Source of the DNA: JBCCGG01 sp039029395
Lineage (GTDB): Bacteria; Pseudomonadota; Alphaproteobacteria; Kiloniellales; JAKSDN01
Direction of reading: 5' to 3'
Length of the DNA stretch: 64,000 nucleotides
Assembly (NCBI GenBank): GCA_039029395.1
Contig: JBCCGG010000003.1
Location: 62,001-126,000, forward strand
Part shown: positions 26,576-33,812 of the stretch, in pieces
How positions within the stretch are numbered: the first letter of the stretch is position 1
How the letters are laid out: the number at the start of each line of letters is the position of its first letter
Position numbers and translations under genes: made by a program
Notes under the pieces: model-generated
The model's database searches: none
Seen by the model: only the letters and a program-made list of their open reading frames with translations
Told to the model about the DNA's origin: nothing

Positions 26576-26797
26576 ATGACCGTCCTCAGCAGCTTTCCCC
26601 TCGGCCAGGCCGCCGTCGGCGTCGACCCCGAGCAGCTTGCCCTGGCGAGCCTAACTGAACGCCTGGTCGCCCTGGAACGGGCCACGGCGCCCGAGGCGCG
26701 GCCGGCCGCCCGCTCGCTCTTGGCGGCCCAGGCGATCTTCGGCGACGCGCTGGCGGCCCGGGCGATAACTCCCTGCGCCGCGCGCAAAGCCGTCTAG
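26576..26797 (+). CDS. Small hypothetical protein (73 aa)
   Basis: A strong AGGAG ribosome binding site ends 7 bases before the ATG. The 73-residue product (MTVLSSFPLGQAAVGVDPEQ at its start) is Ala-rich, predicted mostly helical, with no signal peptide or transmembrane segment, and contains one Cys near the C-terminus. No family was recognised. Codon use is like that of its neighbours. Its close distance (68 bases) to the following SDR gene makes cotranscription possible. Confidence 0.5.
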   Translation: MTVLSSFPLGQAAVGVDPEQLALASLTERLVALERATAPEARPAARSLLAAQAIFGDALAARAITPCAARKAV

Positions 26798-26865
26798 TGC
26801 CCATATCCCAGAGTCCCGCGCCGTGCTAAGGAGGTCGCCAGGATAGTCCAGCGGAAGGACCTGCC

Positions 26866-27630
26866 ATGGCGACCGAAGCCCCGCTTGAGCGCGCGATTCT
26901 GGTGACCGGCTCCTCCAGCGGCATCGGCGCCGCGCTGTGCCGCCGCTTGGCGGAACCGGGCGTCGGCCTACTGGTCCATGCCCGCCACAACGAGGCCGGC
27001 GCCCAGACGGTCGCCGAAGAGGTGCGCGCCCGCGGCGGTCAGGCCACCGTCGCCCTAGGCGATTTGGCCGAGCCGGGTGTCGGCGGCACCTTGATCCAGG
27101 CGGCGGTGGATGCCTTTGGCCAACTTGACGGGCTGGTCGCCAACGCTGGGCTGCCGATCTTCAAGGGCCTGGAGAGCGGCAGCCGGGAGGAGCTGGACTA
27201 TAGCTACCGGGCCAACTTCGCGAGCTTGTTCGACCTTTCCCAGGCCGCTCTGCCCCATCTGAAGGGCCGGTCGGCGCCGCGCATCGTCGCGGTCAGCAGC
27301 TTTACCGCCCACCTCTTCCGCCCGGACATGCAGATCTCGCCCCTCTCGGCGCCTTCCAAGCACGCGCTTGAGACCCTGGTGCGCACCATGGCGGTCGAGC
27401 TGGCGCCAGACGGGATCACCGTCAACTGCGTGGTGCCCGGCCTGATCCTGAAGGACGCAGATACCCGCGACGGCCTTGAGAGCGACCGCCTGAAAGAGCT
27501 CGCAGCCAACATCCCGCTCGGCCGCCTGGGCCGCGCGGACGAGGTCGCCGAGGTCATCGCCTTCCTGCTTTCCCCCGGCGCCAGCTACGTCACCGGGCAG
27601 GCGTTTCATGTGAACGGGGGGTTGGTTTGA
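26866..27630 (+). CDS. Short-chain dehydrogenase/reductase with Tyr replaced in the active site
   Basis: The 254-residue protein has the SDR cofactor loop TGSSSGIGAAL (14-24), NAG (residues 93-95), and the C-terminal GGLV motif with YVTGQAFHVNGG. The usual catalytic YxxxK is present only as SAPSK: Lys165 is kept but position 161 is Ser rather than Tyr. Ser145 in VAVSSF is in place. Classical SDRs use the Tyr as general acid/base, so activity, if any, would be altered. The ATG follows AAGGA by 6 bases. The substrate is unknown. A weak GC-rich hairpin follows the gene. Confidence 0.85.
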   Translation: MATEAPLERAILVTGSSSGIGAALCRRLAEPGVGLLVHARHNEAGAQTVAEEVRARGGQATVALGDLAEPGVGGTLIQAAVDAFGQLDGLVANAGLPIFKGLESGSREELDYSYRANFASLFDLSQAALPHLKGRSAPRIVAVSSFTAHLFRPDMQISPLSAPSKHALETLVRTMAVELAPDGITVNCVVPGLILKDADTRDGLESDRLKELAANIPLGRLGRADEVAEVIAFLLSPGASYVTGQAFHVNGGLV

Positions 27631-27653
27631 GAGGCTGACCGCCGCGGCGGAAG

Positions 27654-27671
27654 GGCCCCTCACGGGGGGCC
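27654..27671 (+). terminator. Weak GC hairpin after the SDR gene
   Basis: GGCCCC (27654-27659) pairs with GGGGCC (27666-27671) around six bases, 24 bases after the SDR stop, followed by ATTCTTA rather than a T run. It is at best a weak intrinsic terminator. The rest of 27631-27801 holds nothing else recognisable. Confidence 0.3.
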
Positions 27672-27801
27672 ATTCTTAGGCGTGAAGCGGCCTATGGATG
27701 CGCGTGCCAGCGGCGGCAGACTCTAGCCACAGGGCGACTTCCAATTGCTCCGTCGTGTGCCTACTTCATCTTCAGGCAGTCGGGCTATTCACACCTCTCA
27801 G

Positions 27802-28614
27802 CTAAATTCTTCGGCAAACCCAGATTTGTTCCTTGGCATACGCGGGCTTCGCATAGCTATAGTCAGAGAAAAGATGCTCAACGTGGAAGCCTGTTATTTC
27901 AAATAGGTACCGCATTTCTTGCGCATAGCTCCATCTCAGTGACCAGCTTGTTTTTTCTTTTGAAATCGTGATTCCGGTCTCATCTAATACTTCTAAGAGC
28001 ACTTGCTCGGTGAAGATCTGTGCTAGAGGGTCGGTAGTACGAGAAAGGAAGGATCGCCGAATTTTCTGTCCCGTGTGTGGGTCAACGGTCTCTTCGATTT
28101 TTGTAGGTGGCTCCGCATTGGGGACGCAATAGTCAAGCTTTGGATCGAACAGGTTCATAACCAAGGTTCCACCCGCGTCAAGATGATCGTAGGTGCAAGC
28201 CAATGCGGATCGCTGTTTGCAGGGACTCAAAAGATGTTGAAACGAACGCCCCGGAATGATCGCCGTCCTAAACTTCCTGTCGAGTTGGAACTCCCCCATA
28301 TCCGCATGACAAAACTCGACACGATCGATTGTTGTTTGAGTATTTAGATCTTTCTTCGAACGGGCAATATCGAGCATGCGATCCGAGAGATCAATGCCGA
28401 CAACGCTATGACCGGCATTCGCGACAGGCCATGTAACCAGTCCTGTCCCACATCCAATCTCCAAGAGGGGCCCTCCATATTTGTCTGCACAATTGACATA
28501 GAACTCAATCGCTTCTGTACAAACCGGACCATAGATGCGGTCATAAGTTTCTGGACCTGAGGAATTGTCACTATAATAGGCGGCCGCGTCGTTTTCGCGA
28601 ATACTGGAACTCAT
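27802..28614 (-). CDS. Class I SAM-dependent methyltransferase, AT-richer than neighbours
   Basis: Motif I is LLEIGCGTGLVTWPVANAGH, followed by VVGIDLSDRMLDIARSK and the FCHADMGEF segment, so it is a small-molecule-type methyltransferase (Methyltransf_25-like). The C-terminal half (RSFLSRTTDPLAQIFTEQVL; TISKEKTSWSLRWSYAQEM) matches the beta-rich domain found with such enzymes. I chose the ATG at 28614, preceded by GGAAAGG, over a TTG at 28638. Codon use and base composition are visibly more AT-rich than in surrounding genes, which suggests horizontal acquisition. Substrate unknown. Confidence 0.85.
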   Translation of the reverse strand: MSSSIRENDAAAYYSDNSSGPETYDRIYGPVCTEAIEFYVNCADKYGGPLLEIGCGTGLVTWPVANAGHSVVGIDLSDRMLDIARSKKDLNTQTTIDRVEFCHADMGEFQLDRKFRTAIIPGRSFQHLLSPCKQRSALACTYDHLDAGGTLVMNLFDPKLDYCVPNAEPPTKIEETVDPHTGQKIRRSFLSRTTDPLAQIFTEQVLLEVLDETGITISKEKTSWSLRWSYAQEMRYLFEITGFHVEHLFSDYSYAKPAYAKEQIWVCRRI

Positions 28615-28915
28615 TGGCTCAGCCTTTCCACTACTCAAAACACGGGGCCTATCATGCAGCTATGCGGCGAAATCCGGCAACAGCAAGGGCTTTCGATACA
28701 GAGGCGGCTCCGGATCACAACTGGCCAATCCATCCGGCCTCATTGAACGGCGCGTGTCGAGGGAGCAGCGAAAATGCCATAGAGCGATCCGCGCCCGCCG
28801 CCCGCCCGGTCATACAGGACTTCCACCGCTGGAACCTAAAGAAAACTTATGAGGAGGCGGCAAACGGCACCGACCCAAGAGCCAAACACCGGGCAACGTA
28901 TGACAGGGCGCGGCG
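28615..28915. other. 301-base gene-free stretch
   Basis: Between the methyltransferase and the carotenoid oxygenase I find no supported gene. The stretch is intermediate in base composition and carries the first copy of the degenerate repeat (28807-28867). A weak reading frame across it, containing KKTYEEAANG, overlaps the repeat but lacks a ribosome binding site; it may be a remnant of a lost gene. Confidence 0.5.
28807..28867 (+). repeat. Degenerate direct repeat, copy A
   Basis: This 61-base segment aligns with 30462-30524 at roughly 70% identity by eye, including CGGTCAT-CAGG, TCCACCGCT-GAA and AGGAGGC...AACGG blocks. Both copies can be read as T-Y-(E/Q)-E-A-x-N-G in one frame, hinting at a decayed coding sequence. 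The two copies flank the carotenoid oxygenase gene in the same orientation. Confidence 0.45.
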
Positions 28916-30334
28916 CTAGTCGGCGGGCAGCCAGCTGCCGTGCAGGCCGAAGGGGACACGCTGCGGCATTCGCAAGGTCGCGACCGGCTCGGCCGCAATG
29001 TCGGCGGCATCCAAAATGACGAAGGATGTCGAAAGGGTCTCGCCATCATAGGCGTAGGTGACGATGTAGCCGTCGCTCTCGTCCCTGCTGCACCTGCGCG
29101 GCGCGAAGACCGCCTCGCCAAAGCGGGTCGTCCCGCCCCGGCGCTCCTGGATCCGACCGGTTTCCATGTCATATCGCACCAAGCGGTTCCATTCTCCGGC
29201 AACCTTGGTTGGCGAGTCGGGATCCTTGGCGGCCATGTGGAAGTAGCGATGGCACTGTCCCACGCGCCGGTCGTCTAGCCGTGGGAACTCGGACATCTCA
29301 TCGCTCAGGTCCTGAAATGAGGCCCGGCCGCTCGCCATGTCGAGCCGTGCGCGCACCACACCGCCGGTCACCGGCTCGGACACCAGGCCCATTCCAGCAT
29401 GGGACCAGCAGGGATAGTCGACCACGATTTCGGTCGAGCCACGCTCGGTCGAACGTTCATAGGCGTTGGCAAAATGCCAGATCCAGCAGGGCGCGGCATC
29501 GAACCAACGGGCCGCGCCCGAGGCGCGCTCGACGGCGACGATGCGCGTGCCCAACTCAGGCTGCCAGGCTAGCAAGGACCCGCCCCGATTGGCCGCCTTG
29601 ACGTCGAAGCGCAGCGGGCACACGTAGAGCACCAGGTAGGACGCCGTGATCGCGCAATCGTGGATCATGTAGGGCCCGTCCAGATCGATCGGGGTCTCGC
29701 ACCTGGTCACCCGACCGTCCGCGCCCACGACCGACCAGGAAAGCCAGGGGGGGCTCTCAAGGCCGTAGCGGAACAGAACCATCTCCCCGGTGACGGGGTC
29801 GATCTTCGGGTGCGCGCATAGGCCCGACGGCAGGATGCCGTCGAAGGTGTAAGGGCCGATCGTGCCGAGGTCGCCGGCGAGCTCGAACGCCCGGGCCCCC
29901 TCGGCCAAGGCCAAGATGCGCCCAGCGTGCCGGATGACGTGAATGCTGGGCGCATCCCGGTCCGTGCCAGCGAGCTCTTGGCCGACCTCGTCGGCACCCG
30001 GAAACTGGCCGGTCATCACGCCCGGCCACAAGGCGCGGCCGGCCCGCTCCTCGACCTCCAGGGCGGGCGTGCGCACGAAGTGGTTGGCATAGCGCGCGCT
30101 GTCGCCGTCGAACCACAGGCCGTGGACCATGCCGTCACCGTCCAGCGGATAAGTGTAGCTTCCCAACGGCGTGAAGCGGCAGTTCGGGCCGTTGCGCAGG
30201 TAGCAGCCGACCAAGTCCCGGGGCAGCGCGCCCTGCACGACCTCCAAAGGGCGCGTATCGATCTCGTCGACCGTGGGCGCGAAGATGCCGTTGAGCTGAG
30301 GCACGGCGGCGGTGTCAATCGGATCCGGCAGCAC
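28916..30334 (-). CDS. Carotenoid cleavage oxygenase (RPE65/CCO family)
   Basis: This 472-residue non-haem iron enzyme family splits double bonds of carotenoids, stilbenes or related compounds. The four Fe(II)-binding histidines of the seven-bladed propeller can be placed at His175 (CAHPKIDP), His225 (YMIHDCAI), His287 (WIWHFANAYE) and His465 (LHGSWLP at the C-terminus). The N-terminal LPRDLVGCYLRNGPN and DGDGMVHGLWFDG motifs are also characteristic. The start is GTG at 30332-30334. It stands alone, flanked by the two repeat copies, with no carotenoid synthesis genes nearby; lignin-derived stilbenes or diet carotenoids are alternative substrates. Confidence 0.93.
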   Translation of the reverse strand: MLPDPIDTAAVPQLNGIFAPTVDEIDTRPLEVVQGALPRDLVGCYLRNGPNCRFTPLGSYTYPLDGDGMVHGLWFDGDSARYANHFVRTPALEVEERAGRALWPGVMTGQFPGADEVGQELAGTDRDAPSIHVIRHAGRILALAEGARAFELAGDLGTIGPYTFDGILPSGLCAHPKIDPVTGEMVLFRYGLESPPWLSWSVVGADGRVTRCETPIDLDGPYMIHDCAITASYLVLYVCPLRFDVKAANRGGSLLAWQPELGTRIVAVERASGAARWFDAAPCWIWHFANAYERSTERGSTEIVVDYPCWSHAGMGLVSEPVTGGVVRARLDMASGRASFQDLSDEMSEFPRLDDRRVGQCHRYFHMAAKDPDSPTKVAGEWNRLVRYDMETGRIQERRGGTTRFGEAVFAPRRCSRDESDGYIVTYAYDGETLSTSFVILDAADIAAEPVATLRMPQRVPFGLHGSWLPAD

Positions 30335-30461
30335 TCCGGCACCCCCTTGGCTGGCGAGAGGCCTGGTTCTTGGAAAGACTCTGCGGCGCGAGATTAGCCG
30401 GAAGATCCTTGAGGCGGTGTGAACGCCCAGCGCGTCTAGCCCGCCCCCGGCGCGGCCGGCT

Positions 30462-30524
30462 CGGTCATGCAGGGGTGTCCACCGCTAGAATGCGAAGAAT
30501 GACCTACCAGGAGGCAGAGAACGG
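30462..30524 (+). repeat. Degenerate direct repeat, copy B
   Basis: Second copy of the segment at 28807-28867, located between the carotenoid oxygenase and the PEP-CTERM gene. The alignment ends at AACGG in both copies and the sequences then diverge. The surrounding gap (30335-30578) holds nothing else that I can support. Confidence 0.45.
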
Positions 30525-30578
30525 GCAATGGCGATCTAGCCCCGCGCTCGAGGTCGGCCCGGGGCGGGGACCAGACGC

Positions 30579-31205
30579 CTACGACTGGGCCTGCAGCGTG
30601 ACGGCCGTGCGCCGGCGCATCAGAAGGCCAAGCGTGCCGAGGGCGATGACGAAGAGCGCCAGGGTGCCGGGCTCGGGCACGCTGCCCCCGCCGCCGGTGA
30701 CCGACCAGTCCCCCGGATTGGCATCAACGATGCCGAGGGTCTCGGCGCCCTCGCCGAAACTGAGAATCACCCGGTCAAGCGTCGGAAACTCCTCCTGCAT
30801 GAAGCGGCTGGATTGCATTTCCAGAACGGGAAACTCGTTGAAATCGCCGGCACTGACTATCCAGTCATCAATCAACATGTCCGGGCCGGTGCTGAAGGAA
30901 AACTCGAAAAAAACATTGACCCCAGACTCGATGGAAAGTGGACCGGATTCGAACGTGAAGCTGCTGACCGCGCCCGAATAGTCATCAAAAGGCAGGTCGA
31001 CACAGTCCCCTGATCCGCCGGCTGCCACGCAATCGATCCTAAACTCGATCTTGAGGAAATCACTCGTCGAGAGCGGATCCACCGCCTCGGTGAATGGGTT
31101 TCCCACATAGGTATAGTCCTTGATGATGGCTTGAGCCGGGCCACCGATAAGCGCGCCGCTGGCAAGCGTCAGGACAAAAAGTAAGGCCAATCGCATGACG
31201 GTCAT
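30579..31205 (-). CDS. PEP-CTERM sorted exported protein
   Basis: The 208-residue protein has a Sec signal peptide (MTVMRLALLFVLTLASGALI, cleavage after AQA) and a C-terminal PEP-CTERM signal: VPEPGTLALFVIALGTLGLL followed by MRRR (from residue 176). PEP-CTERM proteins are processed by an exosortase and are known to be linked to exopolysaccharide and floc formation. The middle region is a beta-rich domain of unknown function with a Cys pair (DCVAAGGSGDC). I chose the ATG at 31205, which has GGAGGG five bases upstream. A sigma-54 promoter and two activator-like sites precede it. No exosortase is in the window. Confidence 0.9.
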   Translation of the reverse strand: MTVMRLALLFVLTLASGALIGGPAQAIIKDYTYVGNPFTEAVDPLSTSDFLKIEFRIDCVAAGGSGDCVDLPFDDYSGAVSSFTFESGPLSIESGVNVFFEFSFSTGPDMLIDDWIVSAGDFNEFPVLEMQSSRFMQEEFPTLDRVILSFGEGAETLGIVDANPGDWSVTGGGGSVPEPGTLALFVIALGTLGLLMRRRTAVTLQAQS

Positions 31206-31237
31206 AACGTCCCTCCAGTGTTCCCCGGGACTTTCCA

Positions 31238-31253
31238 TGCAATTTTCGTGCCA
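31238..31253 (-). promoter_or_regulatory. Sigma-54 (-24/-12) promoter of the PEP-CTERM gene
   Basis: Read on the minus strand this is TGGCACGAAAATTGCA, an exact match to the RpoN consensus TGGCACG-N4-TTGCA. It lies 33 bases upstream of the start codon in the right orientation. PEP-CTERM genes of floc-forming bacteria are known to depend on RpoN with the PrsK/PrsR pair, so the prediction agrees with established biology. Confidence 0.8.
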
Positions 31254-31316
31254 AGATCGGTTTTAATATATAATTCAGTGAGTTATCTCTGCCGTTAAGA
31301 AACTGCTAAGCACAAT

Positions 31317-31333
31317 TGTAAAGAATTCCGACA
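31317..31333. promoter_or_regulatory. Putative enhancer-binding-protein site 1 (TGT-N11-ACA)
   Basis: TGTAAAGAATTCCGACA is repeated almost exactly at 31416-31432 (one mismatch in 17). It starts about 65 bases upstream of the -24 element, a usual distance for a sigma-54 activator site. A PrsR-type regulator is the obvious candidate (inference). Confidence 0.55.
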
Positions 31334-31415
31334 CCTACTTTGAGGAACCGTCTCCCAATTTTAGATTGAATCCTTGTATATCAATAGTTTAGTCGAGTTG
31401 CGTTAACTCAAAAGG

Positions 31416-31432
31416 TGTAAAGAATCCCGACA
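31416..31432. promoter_or_regulatory. Putative enhancer-binding-protein site 2 (TGT-N11-ACA)
   Basis: TGTAAAGAATCCCGACA, 99 bases from site 1 and in the same orientation. The match extends to flanking bases (GTGTAAAGAAT-CCGACAC). Both sites lie within an AT-rich stretch that otherwise contains no gene (31206-31476). Confidence 0.55.
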
Positions 31433-31476
31433 CTGTACCCCGTTTTATTGGTCTCTGGGCGGGCTCCGATGCTTGC

Positions 31477-33270
31477 TCAACGCCCACCCGGCTGGCCGAG
31501 TCCGCTGAGTGGCGGCTCTGATTCGGCCGCTTTGGTCTGCTTGAGCACCCGCTCGGCGAACCACTTCATGACCCAGCCGCGCGGCTCGTCGTAGCCGGTC
31601 ATGAGGTAGCGCAGGGTGTACTCGTTGTGCAGGGTCGCCTCGACCATGTGAAAGGCCCGGGTCGTGCCGCAGAAAAGAATGCGGCTGCCCGGCTCGATCC
31701 GGGTCGCCAGATCGGGCAGTACCGAACTCTCGCCCTTGGTCTCGATGACCAAGGGCACGCAGGCCAGGCGCCGGCTGCGGTCGTTGGGGTCGCGCAGCAC
31801 GTCGCCCAAGGCGACGGCCTCGCCGCTTGCGACAGTGCGCAGCACGCCGTCAGCCGCTCCTGGGGTGACCTCGAGGGTCCAGAGCCGCGGCTGTGTGCCG
31901 CCAACCACCGTCTCCAGCTCGCCGACCGCCCGGCCCAGCAGGTCGCCAGGCGCCCAATCGTCGCGCAGGGCCTCGAAGAAGGTCTTGAGCATGGGCGCAA
32001 TCAGCAAAAACAGGGAGCGCCGGGCGGCGACCAGGCTGGGCTGCATGATGAAGTCGGCTTGGGCGGCCCGAAACACCGACTGATTGCGGTGACGATTTTG
32101 GCGCACGATCAGATAAATGTCCGGATTGAGCGCCTTGGCATTGACCACGATCGCCAGGTTCTCGGAATCGCTGTTCGTGCCAACCACGATCCCAGCGGCC
32201 TCCTTGATGCCCGCGGCGGTCAGGGTCTCGTGGGTTGCCCGGCCTTCGATCAGGTTGGGGACCTCCTCACAGGCCTCGTCGCCGTGTGGCTCGATCACCA
32301 CGGTCTGGATGCCCTCGGCTTCCAGCGCGCTGCGGATCCATTGGCCCATGCGCCCGAAACCGCAAATGATCCACTTGCCCCTTGGCGCGCCGACCTCCCG
32401 TTCCAGGGTCGCGCCCGGCGTACCGGCGAGCCATTGGTTGAGGGTATGGATCGCCGGGTCGCGCACCACCGCGCCCAGATAGCGCGCGTAGGTCTGAAAG
32501 GGATCGATGATGTGGATATCGCCGCCCAAGGTCGCCAGCGTCTCCTCGTAGACCGGCGACGTAGAGCGGGTGACGATGCGCACATCGGGATGAAGCAGCC
32601 GCGCGGTGGCCGAGATCTTGAGATTGAGCTCCTCGTCCGAAGTCAGCGCCACTACGCCCAGGCAGTGCTCCTTCATCAGGCCGGCCTCGATCAGCACGTC
32701 GGGCTCGCGCAGATCGGCGCAGATGCTTGGCATGTCGACCCGGTAGTCGCGCAGCATCAGCGCCTTGATGCGCTCCTCGTCGTGGTCCACCACGACCGCC
32801 GCGATATCCGATTCGGACAGGCCCCGGGCCAGCAGACTGCCGGTGTTGCCGAAGCCGCAAATGATGAAGAAGGGCTCGGACATGCGCTCGACCTTCTTGG
32901 CGAAGCGCCGCTCGGCCACCGCCTGGCGGAAGTTCTGGTTCTGCAGCAGGGTGATGATCGCGCCGAGCGCGTAAAGCCAGGCGATCACACTGGCATAGAG
33001 GCTGACGATGCCCCACATGCGCTGAGCCTCGGAGAAGGCATAGGGCAGCTCGCCGAAACCGGTCGTGGTCGCGGTGTAGGTCAGGAAGTAGAAGGCGTGA
33101 AAGAAGCTTAGCTTGACCGGGTTGCCCTCCGGGTCGACGCCCGGGATCAAGACCCAGCCGGCCATGGAGATGGCGTAGACGATGACCAGGGTCATGAGCG
33201 GCCGGCGCATGTAGCGCAGGACGATGAAGGTAACCCGGCTGGTGCGCGATTCGTCGATCTTGCCGGCCAT
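31477..33270 (-). CDS. Potassium channel with two RCK/TrkA-N domains
   Basis: The 597-residue protein has an N-terminal pore module: transmembrane helix (PLMTLVIVYAISMAGWVLIP), selectivity filter TTTGFGE (68-74) and a second helix (VSLYASVIAWLYALGAIITL). Two cytosolic nucleotide-binding domains follow, FFIICGFGNTGSLLARGL (134-151) and KWIICGFGRMGQWIRSAL, as in RCK-gated channels. The variant filter GFG instead of GYG is compatible with potassium selectivity. The C-terminal 150 residues include a RCK_C-like region. The start at 33270 lies 14 bases after the small membrane gene upstream, so the two form an operon. Confidence 0.88.
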   Translation of the reverse strand: MAGKIDESRTSRVTFIVLRYMRRPLMTLVIVYAISMAGWVLIPGVDPEGNPVKLSFFHAFYFLTYTATTTGFGELPYAFSEAQRMWGIVSLYASVIAWLYALGAIITLLQNQNFRQAVAERRFAKKVERMSEPFFIICGFGNTGSLLARGLSESDIAAVVVDHDEERIKALMLRDYRVDMPSICADLREPDVLIEAGLMKEHCLGVVALTSDEELNLKISATARLLHPDVRIVTRSTSPVYEETLATLGGDIHIIDPFQTYARYLGAVVRDPAIHTLNQWLAGTPGATLEREVGAPRGKWIICGFGRMGQWIRSALEAEGIQTVVIEPHGDEACEEVPNLIEGRATHETLTAAGIKEAAGIVVGTNSDSENLAIVVNAKALNPDIYLIVRQNRHRNQSVFRAAQADFIMQPSLVAARRSLFLLIAPMLKTFFEALRDDWAPGDLLGRAVGELETVVGGTQPRLWTLEVTPGAADGVLRTVASGEAVALGDVLRDPNDRSRRLACVPLVIETKGESSVLPDLATRIEPGSRILFCGTTRAFHMVEATLHNEYTLRYLMTGYDEPRGWVMKWFAERVLKQTKAAESEPPLSGLGQPGGR

Positions 33271-33284
33271 CAGGCCCTCCCCGC

Positions 33285-33668
33285 TCAGCGGCGCAGCATC
33301 AGGGTCTCGACAACGACCATGGTGACGGAGATCACGTTGGCGACCAAGGCGCCGCCGGCTAGAGAGACGATCTCGACCATCACCGAGGGCTCCAGGCCGG
33401 TCTTGTTGACGTGCACGGCGAAGGCCCAAATGACCGCCGCGCTGATCAGCTGCAGGTCGGCGACCAGACTGGTCGAGAGCAGGATCGCGCCGATCTGGGT
33501 ACGGTCGCCGAGCTTCAGCCCAGTCGCGATCAGATTGACAACGATGACGATGAAGAGCTCGACGATGCCGTGATGGTCGGGGTTCTCGACCTCGCCCATG
33601 ACGAAGCCGAAGTTCAGGGTCAAGGCTAGAATGATGAAAAAGCCGAAGACCACCTTTTCCAGGTTCAT
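33285..33668 (-). CDS. DUF6394-type small membrane protein
   Basis: The 127-residue protein has four predicted transmembrane segments (KVVFGFFIILALTLNFGFVM; ELFIVIVVNLIATGL; LLSTSLVADLQLISAAVIWA; ALVANVISVTMVVVETLML) and the conserved GDRTQIGAILLSTSLVADLQ. I recall this family (DUF6394) as a recurring neighbour of RCK-type ion channels. It probably forms a complex with the channel encoded immediately downstream. Biochemical role unknown. Confidence 0.75.
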   Translation of the reverse strand: MNLEKVVFGFFIILALTLNFGFVMGEVENPDHHGIVELFIVIVVNLIATGLKLGDRTQIGAILLSTSLVADLQLISAAVIWAFAVHVNKTGLEPSVMVEIVSLAGGALVANVISVTMVVVETLMLRR

Positions 33669-33812
33669 GCCGCCCCTCCCGATGCCGATGTCCGACCGAC
33701 CAAGCGTAGATCTTTCAACAGACTAGCACCTGCCCGCTTATGACCGAAAGCCTGGCATGGACCCGGGCGAAGACATGGGCTAATGTGATCGTGGGAGAGG
33801 TATTTATTCTTG

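Noticed and set aside
28614..28919. Plus-strand frame of 101 codons in the gap before the carotenoid oxygenase
   Set aside because: No ribosome binding site and atypical composition; treated as possible gene remnant containing repeat copy A, not as a gene.
31627..33111. Plus-strand frame of 494 codons inside the potassium channel gene
   Set aside because: Antisense shadow; the channel's pore and RCK motifs on the minus strand are unambiguous.
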